From contig CBFIBR010000005.1 of the NCBI GenBank assembly GCA_965660935.1, positions 10,108 to 74,107 on the forward strand: DNA of 64,000 nt, given 5' to 3'. The notes below the pieces were generated by a model that was not told where the DNA came from, did not search any database, and saw nothing but the letters and a program-made list of their open reading frames with translations. This DNA comes from UBA1172 sp002457135 (GTDB taxonomy: Bacteria > Pseudomonadota > Alphaproteobacteria > Puniceispirillales > UBA1172). Shown piece by piece: positions 11,063 through 19,716 of this stretch. How positions within the stretch are numbered: the first letter of the stretch is position 1; every line of letters starts with the position of its first letter. The position numbers and the translations under genes were made by a program.

Positions 11063-11821
11063 ATGATGTTACAGCGTTTTATAATAACAATCAGTGTTGT
11101 GGGCTGTGTTGCCGCCCTCGGTGCATGCAGCAGCACGGGCCCGTTAACCGAGACCGACCCACGCGACCCTTATGAGCATGGCAACCGCAATATCTTTGCC
11201 TTTAACATGGGGGTGGATGATGTCATCCTGGAACCCGTAGCCCGAGGTTACCGGAGCCTGCCGGATGCGGCCCAGCACGGTATCACGAACCATGCCAGAT
11301 GGACCTCATACCCATCCACCGCCGTCAATTCAACATTGCAGGGCAAGTTTGAAAACGCCGGGCTGGCCACTATCCATTTCCTCATCAACGGGCTGACGCT
11401 CGGGTTTGTTGACCTGACCGAAGATGATGATGACCCGGTGCGTGAAGATTTTGGCCAGACCCTGGCCCATTGGTCCACGCCTCAGGGCCCTTATGTCATG
11501 ATGCCGTTTATCGGCCCCGGGACTGCCCGCAGTCATGGCGGCTGGTTGCTGGATTCCGTGACCAACCCGCTCGGTTGGCTGGGTGAGCCGACCGCCGCCA
11601 CAGTCCAGGCCACCAGCGGCCCGGTTTCGGCTGTAACCTTCCGCGGCAACAATTTCGATACAATCAATGACGTCAAATACAATTCAGCCGACCCCTACGC
11701 CCGTACCCGTTCGGTCTATTACCAATACCGTGAGGGGCAGTTGCGTGATGGCGATACCAGCGAACCAAGCGCCGCTGATGATGCGTTTGACGCTTTCCTG
11801 AATGATGAGGATTCGCAATGA
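11063..11821 (+). CDS. mlaA: MlaA (VacJ) outer-membrane lipoprotein
   Basis: MlaA sits in the outer membrane and removes phospholipids from the outer leaflet, passing them to MlaC. The signal ends in lipobox AALGAC. The mature protein shows family motifs DPYEHGNRNIFAFN, GFVDLTEDDDD and REDFGQTLAHW. I start at ATG 11063 rather than the upstream in-frame codon at 10973, because the signal peptide begins there. ATG 11066 is equally possible. Its stop overlaps the mlaC start (ATGA). The inner-membrane mlaFEDB genes are not in the window. Confidence 0.92.
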   Translation: MMLQRFIITISVVGCVAALGACSSTGPLTETDPRDPYEHGNRNIFAFNMGVDDVILEPVARGYRSLPDAAQHGITNHARWTSYPSTAVNSTLQGKFENAGLATIHFLINGLTLGFVDLTEDDDDPVREDFGQTLAHWSTPQGPYVMMPFIGPGTARSHGGWLLDSVTNPLGWLGEPTAATVQATSGPVSAVTFRGNNFDTINDVKYNSADPYARTRSVYYQYREGQLRDGDTSEPSAADDAFDAFLNDEDSQ

Positions 11822-12447
11822 TTGTTCTGCGCCGGATGCTCGCTGTCTTTCTGCTGACCATTGCCATGCCGCACATGACCATGGCCGAGGAACGCATTGA
11901 TGAAAGCACCGAGCTGGTCAACAGGCTGGTGACGCACATTCAGGGGCTGGTCAATTCCAACCCTGATGCGATGACGATCCGGGCTGAAACCGATGCCGTT
12001 ATTCATCAGTATTTCGATTATGATCTGATCGCCCGTTTTGCCGCCGGGAACGCCTGGCGCAGTGCGAGTGATGATCAACGATCACGCTATAAGACAGTCT
12101 TTCGTGAAGTCATGCTGAGCCTGGCTGAAACCCAGTTCGACTATTTCAAGACGCTCGAATACAAGGCAAAGGCCGTCATCCCCAAGGGCAGGAAACTGGT
12201 TATTGTTTCCGGCACCATTCACGACCGTTCGGGGCAGTTTCCCGATGCTACGGTGAACTGGCGGGTCAGCACGAAACCCGGCAAACCGGCACGGATCATC
12301 GATATCGAGATTGAGAATATCTCCATGCTGATTACCCAGCAGCAGGAACACACCGCCATCATCAATCAGAACGGCGGATCGTTCGAGGCGCTGATTGAGG
12401 CCCTGACCGAACAGGCCAACGATATCCGCTCAGGCAAATTCAACTAG
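11818..12447 (+). CDS. mlaC: MlaC/Ttg2D periplasmic phospholipid carrier
   Basis: This periplasmic shuttle carries phospholipid between MlaA and the inner-membrane Mla complex. It has an N-terminal signal peptide (about residues 1-23, cleavage near TMA/EE). The MlaC/Tol-Pal-associated ABC fold follows, with YFDYDLIARFAAGNAWR and VNWRVSTKPGKPARIIDIEIE. The length (209) is typical. It overlaps mlaA by 4 nt and is therefore probably translationally coupled. The downstream gene ettA is convergent, 25 nt away, with no obvious terminator between. Confidence 0.9.
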   Translation: MIVLRRMLAVFLLTIAMPHMTMAEERIDESTELVNRLVTHIQGLVNSNPDAMTIRAETDAVIHQYFDYDLIARFAAGNAWRSASDDQRSRYKTVFREVMLSLAETQFDYFKTLEYKAKAVIPKGRKLVIVSGTIHDRSGQFPDATVNWRVSTKPGKPARIIDIEIENISMLITQQQEHTAIINQNGGSFEALIEALTEQANDIRSGKFN

Positions 12448-12472
12448 TCTAAATTAGAAGATCGTGATCCGT

Positions 12473-14152
12473 TTAGCGGCTGATCGGCTTATAGCGAATG
12501 CGGGTTGGCTGATCGGCGGTGACCCCCAGCCTGCGCTTGCGGTCTTCCTCATAGGACTGCCAGTTGCCTTCGAACCACTCAACATGGCTATCACCCTCAA
12601 AGGCGAGGATGTGCGTTGCGATGCGGTCAAGGAACCAGCGGTCGTGGGTGATCACAATCGCGCATCCTGCAAATTCGAGCAGGGCTTCCTCAAGCGCACG
12701 CAACGTGTCAACGTCCAGATCGTTGGTCGGCTCATCAAGCAGCAACAGGTTGCAGCCGGATTTGAGCATCCGCGCCAGATGAACACGGTTGCGTTCACCG
12801 CCTGACAGCTGGCCAACACGTTTCTGCTGATCACTGCCCTTGAAATTGAACTGCCCGACATAGGCCCGGGAATTGACCACGCGCTTGCCCAGCTCAATTT
12901 CCTCATGGCCATCGCTGATAACCTCCCAGACCGATTTATCGTTGGGGAGGGCATCACGCGACTGGTCAACATACGCCATCTGAACCGTTTCACCGACGCG
13001 CAGATCACCGGCATCAGGGGTATCCTGACCCGTTAGCATCCTGAAAAGGGTGGTCTTGCCGGCACCATTGGGGCCGACCACGCCGACAATCCCGCCCGGC
13101 GGCAGGCGAAATTCCAGCCCTTCAATCAGCAGCTTGTCGTTGAACGCCTTGCGCAGGCCTGATGCCTCAATAACGACATTGCCCAGCCGGGATCCCGCAG
13201 GGATCTGGATGCGGGCAACCTCACCCGTGGTTTCATGCTGTTGTTCCAGCAGCTTTTCATACGCTGTCAGGCGGGCCTTGGATTTGGCCTGACGCGCCTT
13301 GGGGGCGGCCCGAACCCATTCGAGTTCGCGTGACAGGGTTTTGATGCGGGCCTCTTCGCTGCGGCCTTCCTGTTCGAGGCGTTTCTGCTTTTGTTCAAGC
13401 CAGCCCGAATAATTACCCTGATAGGGGATGCCGTGGCCGCGATCCAGTTCAAGAATCCAGCCCGCCACTTCATCGAGGAAATAGCGGTCGTGGGTGATGG
13501 TCACAACCGTGCCGGGGAAATCATGCAGGAACCGTTGCAGCCAGGCGACACTTTCAGCATCAAGGTGGTTGGTCGGCTCATCAAGCAGCAGCAGGTCAGG
13601 CGCATTGAGCAGGAGCTGGCACAGCGCAACCCGCCGCTTTTCCCCGCCAGACAGGTTTTCGACACCCCATTCCGATGGCGGCAGGCGCAGCGCATCCATG
13701 GCAATAGAGGCCTTGCGCTCCAAGTCCCAGGCATCAGCGGCATCAATTTTTTCCTGCAATTCGCCCTGTTCGGCGATCAGCGCGTTCATCTCATCATCGC
13801 TCATCTCTTCACCGAAACGGCCGCTGATTTCATTGAAACGGTCAACGAGGGTTTTGGCCTCCCCCATGCCGAGCATGACGTTTTCCAGAACCGTCAGGTC
13901 AGTGTTGAGTTCAGGTTCCTGCGGCAGATAACCGATATTGATGCCGTCAGCGGCCCAGGCCTCACCCTGATATTCGGTTTCAACCCCGGCCATGATCTTG
14001 AGCAGGGTCGATTTACCCGCACCGTTGATCCCCAGCACCCCGATCTTGGCACCAGGCAGAAAGGACAATGATATATCCCGCAACACTTCCTTGCCCCCCG
14101 GCCAGGCTTTGCTGAGGTGGCTCATCGTGTAGACATACTGGGGGTTGGCCAT
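12473..14152 (-). CDS. ettA: EttA-type energy-sensing ABC-F translation factor
   Basis: EttA is a soluble ABC-F ATPase that binds the ribosomal E site and gates the first elongation cycle according to ATP/ADP ratio. Two ATPase domains are visible: GINGAGKST with LSGGEKRRVALCQLL, and GPNGAGKTT with LSGGERNRVHLARML. Each has a DEPTN.LD Walker B/D loop. The 559-residue length from MANPQYVYTM equals the EttA norm, and AGAGGA precedes this ATG. An upstream in-frame codon at 14176 is less likely. A conserved unknown gene lies 38 nt upstream on the same strand. Confidence 0.92.
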   Translation of the reverse strand: MANPQYVYTMSHLSKAWPGGKEVLRDISLSFLPGAKIGVLGINGAGKSTLLKIMAGVETEYQGEAWAADGINIGYLPQEPELNTDLTVLENVMLGMGEAKTLVDRFNEISGRFGEEMSDDEMNALIAEQGELQEKIDAADAWDLERKASIAMDALRLPPSEWGVENLSGGEKRRVALCQLLLNAPDLLLLDEPTNHLDAESVAWLQRFLHDFPGTVVTITHDRYFLDEVAGWILELDRGHGIPYQGNYSGWLEQKQKRLEQEGRSEEARIKTLSRELEWVRAAPKARQAKSKARLTAYEKLLEQQHETTGEVARIQIPAGSRLGNVVIEASGLRKAFNDKLLIEGLEFRLPPGGIVGVVGPNGAGKTTLFRMLTGQDTPDAGDLRVGETVQMAYVDQSRDALPNDKSVWEVISDGHEEIELGKRVVNSRAYVGQFNFKGSDQQKRVGQLSGGERNRVHLARMLKSGCNLLLLDEPTNDLDVDTLRALEEALLEFAGCAIVITHDRWFLDRIATHILAFEGDSHVEWFEGNWQSYEEDRKRRLGVTADQPTRIRYKPISR

Positions 14153-14190
14153 GGGGTATCCTCTTTTCAAAGACAAAACATTAACGTCAG

Positions 14191-14808
14191 TTACAATGTA
14201 GCAACGATTTGATCAGGAACAATGATTTCCTTGATTTCGCGCCTGATTCCAATCCATTTCATGTGAATTGAGTTGCGCACGATCTCATCGTCCTGATTTT
14301 TCAGCTCATCGGCAATCGGCGCCCATCGCATCAGGGCATCAGCACTGGACTGGAACGCCGCCGGCCCTTCCATCAGATCGGCCCAGTTGGCGGTGGCGGC
14401 GCGGGCATTGCCGCGCTGGATCATGGCCCTGAATTCCTTGGGGCTGATATCATCCTGTTCAACCTTCGACAGAATAGACTCAATAATACGGCTGGCGGCG
14501 GCTTCCCCCGTGGCGGGAGCATGCCCGGCCCTGACCAGCTGCGCCGCGATAAAAACCGCAACATCACAGACCGAAGCCCCGAAAATATGCCAGCGCGCTA
14601 TTTTCATGGAATCGAGAAACGGCTCATCCCTGAAGAGTTTCGGGTACTGGGTCCCGACCCTGGTCTTGATGTAGCCATAGAGCGTAAACTGGGAAACAAA
14701 GGCAGCCTGCCTTTCGGCATAGCCGATGGCTTCATCCATGGACGTCAGCGGGTCAGGCCCTGCGAGTTTCAATTTTTTTAGAATCGTTCCTATCAGCGTG
14801 CTGATCAC
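14191..14808 (-). CDS. Conserved hypothetical protein upstream of ettA
   Basis: I do not recognise this 205-residue protein. It starts with GTG, preceded by AAGGCAGAA. It has a basic N-terminus (LIGTILKKLKL), one moderately hydrophobic stretch (HIFGASVCDVAVFIAAQLV) and an Asp/Glu-rich helical C-terminal half. No signal peptide, metal motif or nucleotide-binding loop is visible. GC and spacing match the neighbours, so it looks like a real core gene co-transcribed with ettA. A cytosolic, mostly helical protein is my best description. Confidence 0.7.
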   Translation of the reverse strand: MISTLIGTILKKLKLAGPDPLTSMDEAIGYAERQAAFVSQFTLYGYIKTRVGTQYPKLFRDEPFLDSMKIARWHIFGASVCDVAVFIAAQLVRAGHAPATGEAAASRIIESILSKVEQDDISPKEFRAMIQRGNARAATANWADLMEGPAAFQSSADALMRWAPIADELKNQDDEIVRNSIHMKWIGIRREIKEIIVPDQIVATL

Positions 14809-14863
14809 ATTTCTGCCTTATTTAGTCTTGTAATTCATGGCGCATTGTATGAATATTGATCAT

Positions 14864-14875
14864 CTGCAATTGCAG
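14864..14875. promoter_or_regulatory. 12-bp palindrome upstream of the symporter operon
   Basis: CTGCAATTGCAG is a perfect palindrome in the 200-bp divergent gap between the ettA-linked gene and the DUF4212 gene. A second imperfect dyad (ATGGGTA / TACCAT) starts 2 nt downstream. It is a plausible operator for the symporter operon. No regulator gene is adjacent. Confidence 0.4.
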
Positions 14876-15014
14876 TATGGGTAGTATACCATCCCGTACG
14901 TCAAAGCAAATGGATTGCTGGTCAATCCTCTTTAGGTTGTTTCTCTCTTATTTTTCTAGCTTGGGCTGGTGTGCTGAATTGCCTCTCAACGGGGCGTTTA
15001 ACAAGGGGGGGACA

Positions 15015-15266
15015 ATGAGTAAATCATCCTCAGCTGATCGTAATCTGCACTGGCAAAAGACCGAAGTGTTGACTGCGGTAACTTTAATGATCTGGTTCTT
15101 TTTTTCCTTTGAAATTCATACCTGGTCCGGCGCCCTCAATACCGCCGGCTTCCCTGGAGCCTACTTCATGGCTGGCATGGGATCACAGGTGTCCTTTGCC
15201 ATTCTGGTTTTCTGGTTCGCCAGACGTCAAGACATGATTGACGCAGAACACGGCGTTTCGGAATAA
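15015..15266 (+). CDS. DUF4212 small subunit of a sodium/solute symporter
   Basis: This 83-residue membrane protein has two predicted transmembrane helices (about residues 18-36 and 48-68). It matches the DUF4212 small subunits found just before VC_2705-type sodium:solute symporters. The motif LHWQKTEVLTAVTLMIWF is characteristic. ATG 15015 is preceded by a strong purine run (AAGGGGGGGA). The in-frame extension back to 14856 encodes no plausible domain and is rejected. It lies 12 nt before the large subunit, so the two form one transport operon. Confidence 0.85.
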   Translation: MSKSSSADRNLHWQKTEVLTAVTLMIWFFFSFEIHTWSGALNTAGFPGAYFMAGMGSQVSFAILVFWFARRQDMIDAEHGVSE

Positions 15267-15278
15267 GGAGAATTTGAC

Positions 15279-17108
15279 ATGATGAGACTTGAAGGCGGTT
15301 TTATTCAAAACCTCGGCCGGGTCTATGGGATTTATACCCTAGGATTTCTCGGCTTCGTGGCTCTGATGGCCATTCTGGAAGTTGCAGGTGTACCTAACAC
15401 CTTCATCGGCTGGATGTTTGTGGCTTTCACGGTCGTTATCTACGCCCTGATCGGCGTTCTTTCCAGAACAATGGATTCGAACCAGTACTACGTCGCTGGT
15501 CGTGAAGTCCCTGCCGTATTCAACGGCATGGCCACAGCGGCGGACTGGATGTCCGGTGCGTCGTTTATCGCCATGGCCGGCGGGGTCTACCTCAAAGGCT
15601 ATCCCTATATGGCGTTTCTGGTCGGCTGGACAGGCGGTTATGTGCTGGTGGCATCGCTCATCGCACCATACCTGCGCAAGTTCGGCTGTTACACCGTGCC
15701 TGACTTTATCGGCACCCGCTATGGCGGGAACCTGGCCCGTGGATGCGCGGTCGTGATTCTGGTGGTGGCATCCTTCACTTATGTGACGGCCCAGATCACC
15801 GGTACCGGTATTGTGGCCTCCCGTGCCCTGGCTATTCCTTTCGAGTTGGGTGTCTGGGCAGGTCTTTTGGGTATTCTCTTCTGTTCGATGCTTGGCGGTA
15901 TGCGGGCTGTGACCTGGACCCAGGTTGCCCAGTATATCGTGCTGATCATCGCCTATGTGGTTCCGGTATTCTGGATGTCCAACAAGCTTGGCTATGGCCT
16001 GATTCCGCATATTGCACAGTTTGATGCTGTCCAGAGGGTTCAGGAACTCGAAGCCTTTCACGGTGTGAAATCACTGCTACCAACGGCGGAAGCCCAGGCA
16101 GCAGCGGGCAAGCTGTCAGCGCTCAAGGTTGGTATCAATGATGCCTCCAATGATCCGCTGGCACGGTGGAAGTTCTTCACCCTGGTTCTCTGCATGATGG
16201 CAGGTACTGCGTCCCTGCCGCACGTGTTGATGCGTTACTTCACCACCGCTTCGGTGAGGGCGGCCCGTCAATCCGTGGGCTGGTCATTGCTCTTTATCTG
16301 CCTGCTTTACCTGACAGCACCTGCGCTGGCTACCTTTACCAAACTGTCCCTGCTTGACCCGACTGTTGCGACCAGCATCATCGGCAAGTCAGTCAGTGAA
16401 GTGGGTAACCTTGAATGGATCCAGCGATGGGGCGAGGTTGGCATGCTGAAGATGGTTGACAGCAGTGGTGATGGTATCCTGCAGGTCAATGAATTCTTCA
16501 TGAAGGGTGATATCGTTGTGCTGGCTACGCCTGAAATGGCTGGCCTGCCTTATGTGATCTCCGGTCTGGTGGCCGCTGGTGGTCTGGCTGCGGCCATGTC
16601 CACGGCTGATGGTCTGCTGCTGGCGATTGCCAATGCCCTGTCGCATGATCTGTACTACAAGATCTTTGATCCAAAGGCCGATACCAAGACACGCCTGTTG
16701 GTGGCCCGCGCATTGCTGCTCGTTATCGGTGCGGCTGGTGCGTTTGTCGCCTCTCTCGGCTGGACCAGTATTCTTGGTGCCGTGGCCTGGGCGTTCTGCT
16801 TTGCCAATTCCGGTCTGTTCTTCCCGCTGGTCCTTGGTGTCTGGTGGAAACGGGCCAACCGTGCCGGTGCTATTGCCGGCATGATTGGCGGGTTCGGTTC
16901 GGGTGCTGCGTACCTGTACTACGTCCAGTTCGCTGGCGGGACCCCGGTTCTGGGTCTCGATGGTCTCCGCTTCGGGATGATCGGCATGCCGGTCAGCCTG
17001 ATCCTGATGGTTGTCTTCAGTCTCCTGACCGAAGAGCCTGATGAGGAAACCCAGCGCATGGTTGATGAAATCCGCGTGCCGGGTGGATCAACCGTGGTCA
17101 ACAGATAG
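15279..17108 (+). CDS. Sodium:solute symporter, VC_2705/ActP-like, with an EF-hand-like loop
   Basis: This is a 609-residue inner-membrane symporter of the SSS family, close to acetate/monocarboxylate permeases. About 13 hydrophobic helices and the family segments YYVAGREVPAVFNGMATAADWMSGASF and VAAGGLAAAMSTADGLLLAIANALSHDLY are present. The substrate cannot be read from sequence; a short-chain carboxylate is likely. Residues 394-405 (DSSGDGILQVNE) fit a canonical 12-residue EF-hand calcium loop: D1, S3, D5, G6, L8, E12. It follows DUF4212 with an AAGGAG ribosome site and ends before a strong terminator. Confidence 0.88.
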   Translation: MMRLEGGFIQNLGRVYGIYTLGFLGFVALMAILEVAGVPNTFIGWMFVAFTVVIYALIGVLSRTMDSNQYYVAGREVPAVFNGMATAADWMSGASFIAMAGGVYLKGYPYMAFLVGWTGGYVLVASLIAPYLRKFGCYTVPDFIGTRYGGNLARGCAVVILVVASFTYVTAQITGTGIVASRALAIPFELGVWAGLLGILFCSMLGGMRAVTWTQVAQYIVLIIAYVVPVFWMSNKLGYGLIPHIAQFDAVQRVQELEAFHGVKSLLPTAEAQAAAGKLSALKVGINDASNDPLARWKFFTLVLCMMAGTASLPHVLMRYFTTASVRAARQSVGWSLLFICLLYLTAPALATFTKLSLLDPTVATSIIGKSVSEVGNLEWIQRWGEVGMLKMVDSSGDGILQVNEFFMKGDIVVLATPEMAGLPYVISGLVAAGGLAAAMSTADGLLLAIANALSHDLYYKIFDPKADTKTRLLVARALLLVIGAAGAFVASLGWTSILGAVAWAFCFANSGLFFPLVLGVWWKRANRAGAIAGMIGGFGSGAAYLYYVQFAGGTPVLGLDGLRFGMIGMPVSLILMVVFSLLTEEPDEETQRMVDEIRVPGGSTVVNR

Positions 17109-17132
17109 GGTTTATCACCCGATCATCTCAAG

Positions 17133-17165
17133 CCGGGGCGAGATTGTTCTTGCCCCGGTTTTTTT
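17133..17165 (+). terminator. Intrinsic terminator after the symporter
   Basis: CCGGGGCGAGA (17133-17143) pairs with TCTTGCCCCGG across a TTGT loop, with one G-T wobble, and seven T follow directly. This is the strongest intrinsic terminator on the + strand in the first 20 kb and ends the two-gene symporter operon. Confidence 0.9.
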
Positions 17166-17226
17166 GACGCTGTTATCTAACCCTGTTATTTATTGGCAGG
17201 GTTTTACAACGACGAAGGGGGCCTTC

Positions 17227-17580
17227 ATGAACGCGAATTTTCCGCTCGGTGTCATTCTGCTGGATTATACACTGGGGGCCGCGATGTGGACCCTGATCGG
17301 CCGCTTTGGCATGTCGATCTTCCTGCCCGACCAATCGTCGTTTTTCTTCATGCGGATGTTTGTCCGCGTCACGGACCCGATGATGCGTCTGGCCCGGCCG
17401 ATCACCCCGGGTTTTCTGGTGGAACGCCTGATCCCGCTCTATGTGGCGTGGTTTATCTTTATGTTCAGATTCTACCTGATGCCGATATTGCTGGGCTATA
17501 GCGTGCTGGGGGTCTTGTCATTCCCGCTCGAAGGTGAGGTTGCCCACTTTATCTATGAAATAGGTTCTGTCTTCCGCTAG
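17227..17580 (+). CDS. YggT-like small membrane protein
   Basis: This 117-residue protein has three hydrophobic segments. Its central motif, RVTDPMMRLARPITPGF, resembles the tdP-rP-R-iiP signature of the YggT family. YggT proteins are small inner-membrane proteins linked to osmotic stress and division-site organisation; the function here is inferred only. ATG 17227 has AAGGGGG upstream. The in-frame extension back to 17041 would overlap the symporter and terminator and is rejected. The gene is separated from the symporter by the terminator, so it needs its own promoter. Confidence 0.65.
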   Translation: MNANFPLGVILLDYTLGAAMWTLIGRFGMSIFLPDQSSFFFMRMFVRVTDPMMRLARPITPGFLVERLIPLYVAWFIFMFRFYLMPILLGYSVLGVLSFPLEGEVAHFIYEIGSVFR

Positions 17581-17609
17581 GCGTGGGTCAACACCCGCTT
17601 ATTGATCCC

Positions 17610-18005
17610 CTATTGATCAAGGCTGAAATCACCCTCACCGGGGGCAAGCGTCACCCGGCTGGTGATACGGCGACCATCAGGGGACAGCGTGATCACTTCA
17701 TGCTGGCCATTATCCGCCCTGAACAGCAGCATCACGCCACCATCAGGGGTGCTGGCCATATCGGCGGGCTGCATGGCGGACGGGAATTTCAGCGTCACCG
17801 GCGGGGTTTCTGTCTTTTTCCGGTTCATGCCGGTGGCCAGCCCGTAAACCAGCAGGACCAGCCCCAGCACAATCAGCACCGACATGATGACAACCGCGCC
17901 CTTAACCACGCCAACCCAGGCTGGCAAAGGCCGCATCTCTTCTTCGGGCGACGGGTTTTCGGGTGGCTGGTTTTCGGGCTGGCTTCCGGTGCTGTTGTTC
18001 GGCAT
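17610..18005 (-). CDS. Single-span membrane protein divergent from rluD
   Basis: This 131-residue protein has a Pro/Glu-rich cytoplasmic N-terminus, one strong transmembrane helix (VVKGAVVIMSVLIVLGLVLL) and a C-terminal domain. That domain contains MLLFRADNGQHEVITLSPDGR and looks like a small beta-rich repeat. Alphaproteobacteria often carry a one-helix protein of this kind (DUF6476-like) next to rluD; I suggest that family only tentatively. Start options are ATG 18005 or ATG 18017. The second shares the CATG with the rluD start. Confidence 0.6.
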   Translation of the reverse strand: MPNNSTGSQPENQPPENPSPEEEMRPLPAWVGVVKGAVVIMSVLIVLGLVLLVYGLATGMNRKKTETPPVTLKFPSAMQPADMASTPDGGVMLLFRADNGQHEVITLSPDGRRITSRVTLAPGEGDFSLDQ

Positions 18006-18015
18006 AGTGGCGGCC

Positions 18016-19095
18016 ATGACTGATCCTCTCCATATCACGCTGGTGGCGGGTGCTGATACCACGCCCGACCGGATTGATCGCTGGCTGGCGCAGGCATTGG
18101 CAACGCCCACCACCAATAGCCCGGAAGAGGGGGAAGGGGCAATACCCTTGCCCGATGACCAGCCCCCCCTGCCCGATGGCATGCCGCCCCTGTCACGGTC
18201 CCGGCTCAAGGCCCTGATCCTTGATGGCCACCTGACCAGTGGGGGCCGCGTGCTGAATGATCCGTCCCAGAATGTCATCCCGGGGAATACCTATGACCTG
18301 ATGATCCCGGCCCCTGTTTCCGCCACCCCGCTGGGGCAGGACATCCCGCTCACCATCCTTTATGAGGATGATGATATTATCGTCATCGACAAGCCGTCGG
18401 GGCTGGTGACCCACCCTGCCCCCGGCACCCCTGATGGCACCCTGGTCAATGCCCTGATTGCGCATTGCGGGGAAGGCCTGACCGGGATCGGCGGCGAAAA
18501 ACGCCCCGGGATTGTCCACCGCCTCGACAAGGACACAAGCGGGGTCATGATGGCGGCGAAAACGGCCGAGGCGCATCAGCGCCTGACCAAGATGTTCGCC
18601 GCCCATGATCTGGACCGGGTCTACACAGCGATCACCTGGGGGGTTCCGCGGGAACGCCAGCAGGTGATTGATGCACCAATCGGCCGGTCAAACCGTGACC
18701 GAAAGAAAATGGCGATCAGCGAAAAAGGCCGCCATGCCATAACCCATGTCGAATTTACCCGGGGGCTGCCCCCCCTCGCCTCAGTCGCTGAATGCAGGCT
18801 GGAAACGGGGCGGACCCATCAGATCAGGGTGCATATGGCCTCTATCGGCCACGGGATCATCGGTGACAGTGCCTATGGGCGGCCCTTGCGGGCTGGCCAG
18901 ATGCCGGATAATGCGCTCAAGGATGCGCTGGCCATCCCCCGCGCCTTCCCGCGTCAGGCGCTCCATGCCAACCTGCTCGGCTTTGCCCACCCGATCAGCG
19001 GTGAGGTGATGGAATTTACCTCAGCCCTGCCCGATGACATGACCGACCTGATCACCGCGCTGGAAACCGCCCTCAGAACACGGGGCCGGGGTTAG
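18016..19095 (+). CDS. rluD: 23S rRNA pseudouridine synthase, RluD/RluA family
   Basis: RluD-type enzymes isomerise uridines of 23S rRNA helix 69. The protein (359 residues) has an N-terminal S4 RNA-binding segment (RLAQAL...SRLKALILDGHL) and a catalytic domain with HRLDKDTSG; the catalytic aspartate is D171. Further family signatures are IDKPSGLVTHP and ETGRTHQIRVHMASIGHGIIGD. The extended upstream ORF is rejected because MTDPLHITL begins the domain. In many alphaproteobacteria rluD directly precedes rpoH. Here a restriction-modification pair and a GrdB-like gene intervene. Confidence 0.92.
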   Translation: MTDPLHITLVAGADTTPDRIDRWLAQALATPTTNSPEEGEGAIPLPDDQPPLPDGMPPLSRSRLKALILDGHLTSGGRVLNDPSQNVIPGNTYDLMIPAPVSATPLGQDIPLTILYEDDDIIVIDKPSGLVTHPAPGTPDGTLVNALIAHCGEGLTGIGGEKRPGIVHRLDKDTSGVMMAAKTAEAHQRLTKMFAAHDLDRVYTAITWGVPRERQQVIDAPIGRSNRDRKKMAISEKGRHAITHVEFTRGLPPLASVAECRLETGRTHQIRVHMASIGHGIIGDSAYGRPLRAGQMPDNALKDALAIPRAFPRQALHANLLGFAHPISGEVMEFTSALPDDMTDLITALETALRTRGRG

Positions 19096-19107
19096 CAGGG
19101 CGGTTTA
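19094..19107. repeat. Left copy of the direct repeat bounding the R-M insert
   Basis: AGCAGGGCGGTTTA here matches AGCAGGGCTGTTTA at 20733-20746 in 13 of 14 positions. The left copy starts within the rluD stop codon, and both copies coincide with the switch between GC-rich core DNA and the AT-rich insert. Confidence 0.6.
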
Positions 19108-19716
19108 AGGGGAAATTCCTATAATGACTAAAGGAACTGAAGGCGTGCCTCGTCCCTGCCTGATTATATTAAACAAATCTCGCTCGTAGTATGGAACACC
19201 AGATGACATTTCAACTTCAAGGCATTTCATTGGAAGAATTTCCACACCAACATCAATAAGATCACCAACAAAAAATGACATGTGCTTCACAAATAAATCG
19301 TGGGCCACAAAAGCATATTTTCCAAGCTGAATTTCAACAGCTACTCTTTCTTTTACAAAATCAGTTTGATTGTAACTGTAATGAGGTACTAGTCCGGCTT
19401 GCTCAATTGCTTTCTTTTGATCTTCTGCGGATAAACCTATAATTTTTCTGGCTAATCTTTGATTTTCAGTAACATACAAGTTATGGCGTTTTTCATTCCA
19501 ACCTCTTTTCTTAAACTCTTTATCAAAAGCTTTATTAAGCGCTTTAGGGGAATAAAGCATTTTACCCTTTTTCTTTGTTTCTTTAGAACATTTTGTTTTT
19601 AGTAAGCTCGCGTCTATCTTTTCTATAGTTTGAACAATTTCGTTTATTAATTTTTTCTTATGTACTTGCAAATATTCCATCCCATTAAGGTGTGAGTATA
19701 TTTGCTCCACTTTCAA
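19105..19716 (-). CDS. Type II restriction endonuclease, BglII/BstYI family
   Basis: This 203-residue protein resembles the BglII/BstYI endonucleases, which cut AGATCT or RGATCY. The family active site uses Asp-x8-Glu-x-Gln rather than the common E-x-K. Here D119, E128 and Q130 (TDFVKERVAVEIQLGK) have exactly that spacing, and ILPMKCLEVEMSSGVPYYE plus RQGRGTPSVPLVIIG follow. The length equals that of BstYI. It begins with TTG overlapping the methylase stop (TTGA), with AAGGGGGG upstream, so translation is coupled to the protective methylase. It is strongly AT-rich: one 60-base line (19501-19560) has 19 G/C, against 39 in rluD (18541-18600). Confidence 0.88.
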   Translation of the reverse strand: MKVEQIYSHLNGMEYLQVHKKKLINEIVQTIEKIDASLLKTKCSKETKKKGKMLYSPKALNKAFDKEFKKRGWNEKRHNLYVTENQRLARKIIGLSAEDQKKAIEQAGLVPHYSYNQTDFVKERVAVEIQLGKYAFVAHDLFVKHMSFFVGDLIDVGVEILPMKCLEVEMSSGVPYYERDLFNIIRQGRGTPSVPLVIIGISP

